This document shows, one piece after another, positions 59,230-64,000 of a DNA stretch of 64,000 nt (within the stretch, counting starts at the first letter, position 1; every line of letters starts with the position of its first letter). The notes below the pieces were generated by a model that worked only from the letters and a program-made list of their open reading frames with translations, was not told the DNA's origin and searched no databases. Both the position numbers and the translations under genes were made by a program. This DNA is from JABDIP01 sp965250245. GTDB taxonomy: Bacteria > Pseudomonadota > Alphaproteobacteria > DSM-16000 > Inquilinaceae. The stretch is taken from the NCBI GenBank assembly GCA_965250245.1, contig OZ252296.1, positions 2,976,001 to 3,040,000 of the forward strand. The letters run 5' to 3'.

Positions 59230-61938
59230 TTAATTGATCTCGTAAGTGAAGGTCTCGTCGTCGCCGAGACCCACCTTGACCTTCGACACGGACTCGCCCT
59301 CGGCCATGCGCTCCAGGAAGCGGCCGGCCAGTTCCGGCAGCAGCGTCCGGGTGAGGATATGGTCGATATTGCGGGCGCCGGTCGCAGTCTCCTGGCAGCG
59401 CGCGACGATGCTGTCCACCAGGGCCGGGTCGTATTCGAACTCGGCGTCGTAGTTCTCCTGCACCCGCGTGGCCACGCGGCCAAGTTGCAGCCTGATGATG
59501 CCCTTCATGACCTCGTCGGAGAGCGGGAAATACGGCACCAGGGTCACCCGGCCCAGGAAGGCCGGCTTGAAGAACTGGTTGAGCTCCGGCCGCAGTGCCT
59601 CGGCCATGCCCTGCTCGTCCGGCATGGTCTCCGGATCCTCGGCCAGCTTGTGGATGGTGTCCGTGCCGGCGTTGGAGGTCATGATGATGACGCAGTTCTT
59701 GAAGTCGATGTCGCGGCCCTCGCCGTCCTTCAGCATGCCCTTGTCGAACACCTGGTAGAACACGTCCTGCACGCCGGGATGGGCCTTCTCCATCTCGTCC
59801 AGCAGAACGACGCTGTAGGGTTTGCGCCGCACCGCCTCGGTCAGAACGCCGCCCTCGCCATATCCGACATAGCCCGGCGGCGAGCCCATCAGCAGCGAGA
59901 CCTTATGCTCCTCCTTGAACTCCGACATGTTGATGACGGTGACGTTCTGCTCGCCGCCATACAGAAGCTCGGCGAGGGTCAGCGCGGTCTCGGTCTTACC
60001 GACACCGGACGAGCCGACCATCATGAACACACCGATGGGCTTGCGCGGATCGGTCAGCTTGGCGCGGGAGGTGCGCATCGCCTGGGCGATGGCGTCCAGC
60101 GCGTGGGACTGGCCGATGATGCGCTCTTCCATGCGCTCCTTCAGATCGAGCACGGCGCGGATCTCGTTGGAGACCATGCGGCCGACCGGGATGCCGGTCC
60201 AGTTGGCGACGATCTGGGCCACGGCATTGCCGTCGACGCAGACATTCATCAGCGGATGCTCGCCCTGGATCTCCTCCAGCTTGGCGGAGAGCTCGTCCAG
60301 CTCCTTGCGTGCCGCGACCAGTTCCTCTTCCGAGGGTCCGCCGGCCGGGGCCGCTTCGGCACCCTCCTCCGCCGCGGCCTCGGCGTCGCCGTTATCATTG
60401 CCATGGGCCGATTCCAGCGTCTGGCGCAGCTCGCGCATCCGGCCGATCAGCTCCTTCTCCTCACCCCAGCGCTCCTCCAGCGCGGTGAGCTCAGACTGGA
60501 CCTGATCCTTCTCCTCGGCCAGGGCCGCCAGCGTGTCCTCGTGCTCACCGCCGGTGGCCAGTTCGCGGCCGAGAATCTCCACCTCCACGTCGATCTGCTC
60601 GATGCGGCGGCGACGGTCCTCGATATCCGCCGGGGTGGCGCTCTGGCTCATGCCGACCCGCGCGCAGGCGGTGTCGAGCAGACTGACCGACTTGTCGGGG
60701 AGCTGGCGGCCGGAGATGTAGCGATGCGACAGGCGTACCGAGTCGACCACCGCCTCGTCCAGGATGCGGACGTTGTGGTGGGCCTCCAGCGTGTCGACCA
60801 GGCCGCGCATCATCTCGATGGCCACCTTCTCGCTCGGCTCCTCGATCTTCACCACCTGGAAGCGGCGGGCGAGTGCCGCATCACGCTCGAAGTACTTCTT
60901 GTATTCGGCCCAGGTGGTGGCCGCGATGGTGCGCAGCTCGCCGCGCGCCAGGGCGGGCTTCAGCAGGTTGGCGGCGTCGCCCTGCCCGGCCTGTCCGCCG
61001 GCACCGATCAGGGTGTGCGCCTCGTCGATGAACATGACGATCGGCTTGGGCGAGGCCTTGACCTCCTCGATCACCGATTTCAGCCGGTTCTCGAACTCGC
61101 CCTTCATGCCGGCGCCGGCCTGCAGCAGGCCCAGATCCAGGGTGCGGACATCGACGTTCTGCAGCGCCGGCGGCACGTCGCCGGCGGCGATGCGCAGCGC
61201 GAAGCCCTCCACCGCGGCGGTCTTGCCGACGCCGGCCTCGCCGGTGAGGATCGGGTTGTTCTGGCGCCGCCGGGTCAGGATGTCGATGACCTGGCGGATC
61301 TCGCCGTCGCGCCCCAGCACCGGATCGATCTCGCCGTTGCGGGCGCGCTCCGTCAGGTTGATGGTGAACTGGTCGAGCGCGGCGCTGCCAGCGGCGGCCT
61401 GCGCCGGGGCGGCGGCCCCACCGTCCGCCGCGGCGGCGATCGCGGCTGCCTCACCGGCGGATTCGTTCGTGTCGTGGATGATCGTCGCCAGATCGCGGCG
61501 CAGGGTCTCCGGCGGGATCTTGGCGAACTGGGCGGAGCCCTCGCGGGCGATCGGCGCCAGGCTGTCGTCCAGCAGCAGGGCCGCCAGGATGTGGCCGGAG
61601 CGGACCTGCGGCGCGCCATAGGTCAGCGACGCCTGCACCCAGGCCTCGCGGGCCAGGGCGACCACATGCGGCGACAGCGCCGGGGCGCGGGAGTTGCCGG
61701 TCTTCAGCTTGTCCAGCACGCGGGTCAGGTCGGCGGTCAGCCGGGCGGTGTCCACCTCGTATTGCCGCATGATGGCGGCCAGGTCGTTGCCACTGTCCTC
61801 CAGCAGCTTGAGCAGCCAGTGCTCGATCTCGACATTGTAGTGGGTCCGCGAGAGCGTCAGCCCGGCGGCGGCCTCCAGGGTGCGGCGGCACGGCTCGTTG
61901 AACTTGGCGACGAGGGATTTCAGGTCGACGGTGGCCAT
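59230..61938 (-). CDS. clpV: ClpV (TssH) T6SS sheath-recycling ATPase
   Basis: A 902-residue ClpB-type AAA+ protein. N-terminal Clp repeat (HWLLKLLEDSGNDLAAIMRQ), first ATPase with Walker A GEAGVGKTAAVEG, a coiled-coil middle domain (about 430-560), second ATPase with GSSGVGKTETALTLAEL, and the T6SS-type family ending. ClpV disassembles contracted TssBC sheaths. Start at 61938 has ctggaggagctagc upstream. Located after the methyltransferase gene and before the hcp copies. Confidence 0.95.
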   Translation of the reverse strand: MATVDLKSLVAKFNEPCRRTLEAAAGLTLSRTHYNVEIEHWLLKLLEDSGNDLAAIMRQYEVDTARLTADLTRVLDKLKTGNSRAPALSPHVVALAREAWVQASLTYGAPQVRSGHILAALLLDDSLAPIAREGSAQFAKIPPETLRRDLATIIHDTNESAGEAAAIAAAADGGAAAPAQAAAGSAALDQFTINLTERARNGEIDPVLGRDGEIRQVIDILTRRRQNNPILTGEAGVGKTAAVEGFALRIAAGDVPPALQNVDVRTLDLGLLQAGAGMKGEFENRLKSVIEEVKASPKPIVMFIDEAHTLIGAGGQAGQGDAANLLKPALARGELRTIAATTWAEYKKYFERDAALARRFQVVKIEEPSEKVAIEMMRGLVDTLEAHHNVRILDEAVVDSVRLSHRYISGRQLPDKSVSLLDTACARVGMSQSATPADIEDRRRRIEQIDVEVEILGRELATGGEHEDTLAALAEEKDQVQSELTALEERWGEEKELIGRMRELRQTLESAHGNDNGDAEAAAEEGAEAAPAGGPSEEELVAARKELDELSAKLEEIQGEHPLMNVCVDGNAVAQIVANWTGIPVGRMVSNEIRAVLDLKERMEERIIGQSHALDAIAQAMRTSRAKLTDPRKPIGVFMMVGSSGVGKTETALTLAELLYGGEQNVTVINMSEFKEEHKVSLLMGSPPGYVGYGEGGVLTEAVRRKPYSVVLLDEMEKAHPGVQDVFYQVFDKGMLKDGEGRDIDFKNCVIIMTSNAGTDTIHKLAEDPETMPDEQGMAEALRPELNQFFKPAFLGRVTLVPYFPLSDEVMKGIIRLQLGRVATRVQENYDAEFEYDPALVDSIVARCQETATGARNIDHILTRTLLPELAGRFLERMAEGESVSKVKVGLGDDETFTYEIN

Positions 61939-62240
61939 GGGTAGCTAGCTCCTCCAGCTGTCAACGGACGCAGACGCCGAAGGCTCATGCCCGGCCCCTG
62001 CTCCCATAACCCGATACCGCCGCCAACTCTTCGATCGTCCAGGTCCTGGCGGGCAAGTCTCGGATTTTCTTAGTTTATTTCAGTCCCCACAGCGTCCCGG
62101 AACGGGCCCAGACCACCCATGCCTAGGACGCGTTTCATTATTATCACAAATGCAAGACATTTTGCACGCACCAACCCGGCGGTTGCGAGCGCGGCCGGGG
62201 CACCACCGGTGCGGTTCCGCGCTGTCGCCGGCTCGCCGGA
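61939..62240 (-). promoter_or_regulatory. clpV upstream region with an inverted repeat
   Basis: No gene in these 302 bp. TGCAA-gacatt-TTGCA (62151-62166) is a perfect inverted repeat about 215 bp before the clpV start, next to AT-rich sequence whose minus strand includes TGTGATAAT, a possible extended -10 without a convincing -35. A second AT-rich block (about 62063-62081) follows. The clpV ribosome site is ctggagg near 61950. Confidence 0.35.
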
Positions 62241-63785
62241 TCACAGCGCACCCATGTCCGTCAGGATCGGCAGGCGTTGGTCGAGGAACTTGCCGACGAG
62301 CCCGCCGATGATCTCCAGATTCCCGGCCTCGTCCTCGCAGCGCTTGCCGTCCAGGGTCATCACCTCGCCGCGCGCCCGGATCGGTTCCCAGACATGCGGG
62401 CGGAGGGCCTCCAGTTCGGCCGGGACGCCGTCGGCGATCGCCGCGTAGCAGAGCCGCTCGATCAGATCGGCCTCGATCCCGGTGCCCAGCACCGGGGCGG
62501 CCAGCGCCTCCCTGGCCTGGGTATCGATCTGGCGGGCCCGAATGGACAGCGCCCGGTTGAAGCGCTTGGCCGCCGTGCCGGACGGGGACTCGGCCACCGC
62601 CGGCAGGGCCTGGCCGGATCCGATCAGCATGCCGGCGACCTCGATCGGATGGGCATCGCTGTTCCCGCGCACCGCGTCCAGTTCGACCAGATCTCCGACC
62701 GCCTTCGGTCCCTCGGCCAGCGCGTCGAAGATCGGCTCGTAGACGTCCTGGTTGACGGTCGCCTCGCCCTGGGGAACCTGTATCGTGCGGGTCGTCGCCG
62801 ATCGCGGCACCTGCAGCGCCAGGCGCACGTCGCGCAGCTGCAACTCGCGCTCATGGCCGGTCAGACGGCGCTGGCCGCGCACATAGATGTCGCGGCGCAG
62901 GCGGCGCGGCATGCAGCAATCCTTGACGAACTCGCGCAGCATGGGATCGTCCAGCACGCCAAGCAGCTCACGCTGCTGGGGCTTCAGCACCAGGTCCAGG
63001 AAGTTCTCGATCACCTTGGCGGAGCCGACGAAGTCCAGCTTCGCCTCGAGCATGTCGCCGGCGACGTCGGTGAAGAACAAGGGCTGCCAGCCGGTATTGA
63101 GATACTCATGGGCGAGGTAGCGCCGGTTGCCCTTGGCAAGGGTCTCGAAGATCGACTGCAGATAGGGGTTGTCGTTCAGGAAGCCGGCATCGACCGATAC
63201 CAGCTTCTCGGCAAAACGGATCGCCGCCTCGACGCGCTGCTCCGGCCCGCCGGTGGCCCGTTCGCCGAATTCCCGGATCAGCCGCTGCACGCCGATGCCC
63301 AGGCTCCAGCCCGGCATGGCGTTGTAGCTGACATAGACGGCCCCGCCAGGCTTCAGGTAGCGGCGCAGGAAGCGGATGATGTCGGCGCGGATCGTCGTGC
63401 CGACCCAGCTGTAGACACCGTGCAGCGTCACATAGTCGAACATCGGCAGGTCCGGCACCGCGCCGGCGACCAGCTCGTCGAAGCCGCTTTCCAGGAAGGT
63501 CAGGTTGTCCAGCCCGGCCTCGTCGGACAGCGCCTGGGCCCGGGCGATATGGGCCGGGTTGAAATCGACGCCGAAGAAGGAGGCCCGCGGATTGGCCGCC
63601 GCCAACACCGTCGTCGTCAGGCCAACGCCACAGCCAAGCTCGCAGTAGGTGTAGCCGCCGCCGGTGGAGGGCGGCTGCACGCCGTTGATCAGGCAGGCGA
63701 AATCGATCTGGGCCGGGGCCAGGTCGCCATAGAACGACCCGACATACTCCACGTCGGACACGTAGCCCGAACTCCAGTCACTCAT
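62241..63785 (-). CDS. SAM methyltransferase with C-terminal regulatory domain, inside the T6SS locus
   Basis: A 514-residue protein. Residues about 40-170 are a class I methyltransferase (YTYCELGCGVGLTTTVLAAA, FFGVDFNPAHIARA, FDYVTLHGVYSWV). Residues about 210-510 match the methyltransferase regulatory domain with QQRELLGVLDDPMLREFVKD. Substrate is unknown; similar genes methylate proteins or small molecules. It lies between clpV and tssG on the same strand, so a role in T6SS (modifying a subunit or effector) is possible. ATG at 63785 fits GGAGG spacing better than 63791. Confidence 0.85.
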   Translation of the reverse strand: MSDWSSGYVSDVEYVGSFYGDLAPAQIDFACLINGVQPPSTGGGYTYCELGCGVGLTTTVLAAANPRASFFGVDFNPAHIARAQALSDEAGLDNLTFLESGFDELVAGAVPDLPMFDYVTLHGVYSWVGTTIRADIIRFLRRYLKPGGAVYVSYNAMPGWSLGIGVQRLIREFGERATGGPEQRVEAAIRFAEKLVSVDAGFLNDNPYLQSIFETLAKGNRRYLAHEYLNTGWQPLFFTDVAGDMLEAKLDFVGSAKVIENFLDLVLKPQQRELLGVLDDPMLREFVKDCCMPRRLRRDIYVRGQRRLTGHERELQLRDVRLALQVPRSATTRTIQVPQGEATVNQDVYEPIFDALAEGPKAVGDLVELDAVRGNSDAHPIEVAGMLIGSGQALPAVAESPSGTAAKRFNRALSIRARQIDTQAREALAAPVLGTGIEADLIERLCYAAIADGVPAELEALRPHVWEPIRARGEVMTLDGKRCEDEAGNLEIIGGLVGKFLDQRLPILTDMGAL

Positions 63786-63865
63786 ATCCATGTCCTCCGC
63801 GGTGTGATTTAGCCGGCATTTCTCACGCCGATCTCACACCTGTTCTGCATTGTCGCCGGGGCCGG

Positions 63866-64000
63866 TCAGAACCGGTCCAGCAGATACACCGCGTCATCAA
63901 CGTCGTCGCGATAGGGCGCCTGCTTGATCCAGGTGTTCCAGCCCAGCCGCGGCACCCCCTCGCCCTCGGAGACGAGCTGGCATTCCGGCACCTCGTCCTT
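63866..64000 (-). CDS. tssG: TssG, C-terminal fragment at the window edge
   Basis: The last 44 residues of a protein that continues past the right edge. They include RLGWNTWIKQAPYRDDVDDAVYLLDRF, of which LGWNTW followed by DDAV is the TssG (VasB/ImpH) C-terminal pattern. TssG is a baseplate wedge subunit. tssF, tssE and the sheath genes would be expected further to the right. Confidence 0.85.
   Translation of the reverse strand, partial: KDEVPECQLVSEGEGVPRLGWNTWIKQAPYRDDVDDAVYLLDRF

Noticed and set aside
1..64000. tRNA, rRNA or other classic RNA genes
   Set aside because: I saw no cloverleaf-like or rRNA-like stretch in the intergenic regions.

Overview
The window is GC-rich DNA (roughly two-thirds G+C or more in most genes) with tightly packed, often 4-bp-overlapping genes. 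The gene families (PmtA-like methyltransferase, TRAP transporters, form I CO dehydrogenase, a type VI secretion locus, and short palindromic intergenic repeats ending in CCCTCACCC/GGGTGAGGG) suggest an alphaproteobacterium, probably of the Rhodospirillales type. This is inferred from gene content only; there is no rRNA or tRNA in the window to confirm it.

Layout. 1-6.3 kb: a YCII-family fragment, an ankyrin protein, a sulfatase, a class III nucleotidyl cyclase, and a TetR regulator next to a peroxiredoxin-like gene that shares its candidate operator. 6.3-14 kb: a DegT aminotransferase and dctPQM TRAP operon (dctP is frameshifted as given) facing a LacI regulator with two good LacI-type operators, then PhyH dioxygenase, AraC regulator and RpiB-like isomerase. 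14-23.5 kb: a divergent MocR/PPOX pair, an unusual trypsin-endonuclease/phosphatase fusion, cytosine deaminase-like amidohydrolase, Tat-exported metallo-beta-lactamase-fold hydrolase, PagL-like lipid A deacylase, TauE permease, MAPEG protein and an orphan Tae4-type T6SS amidase effector. 23.6-34.9 kb: carbonic anhydrase, a lower-GC orphan gene, an idonate/gluconate dehydrogenase pair with an Asp/Glu racemase-like gene, further dehydrogenases, an enolase-superfamily enzyme, a PmtA-like methyltransferase behind a structured leader, and a secreted serine protease.

34.9-43.9 kb, minus strand: a form I aerobic CO dehydrogenase locus, coxC-(330-bp gap with three 20-bp-phased repeats)-coxM-coxS-coxL-coxD-coxE-XdhC/CoxF-like-MocA-like. 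CoxL carries the AYRCSFR loop that marks true CO oxidisers. CoxMSL is the Mo/Cu-FeS-FAD enzyme, CoxD/E and the XdhC-like protein mature the active site, the MocA-like protein would make the cytidylylated molybdopterin, and CoxC (MHYT-LytTR) is the likely regulator.

43.9-64 kb, minus strand: most of a type VI secretion system: tssG (end only), a methyltransferase, clpV, three hcp copies, vgrG, an uncharacterised gene, tagH (FHA), tssJ, tssK, tssL (OmpA-fused), tssM, tagF and pppA. tssA, B, C, E, F and the kinase ppkA are not present and may lie beyond the right edge. Each hcp has its own terminator and a TGTGA-N6-TCAC site exactly 69 nt before its start codon; tagH has a 27-bp inverted repeat and a sigma54-like element. 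The cyclase near 4 kb would supply the signal for such CRP-like sites, but that link is inference.
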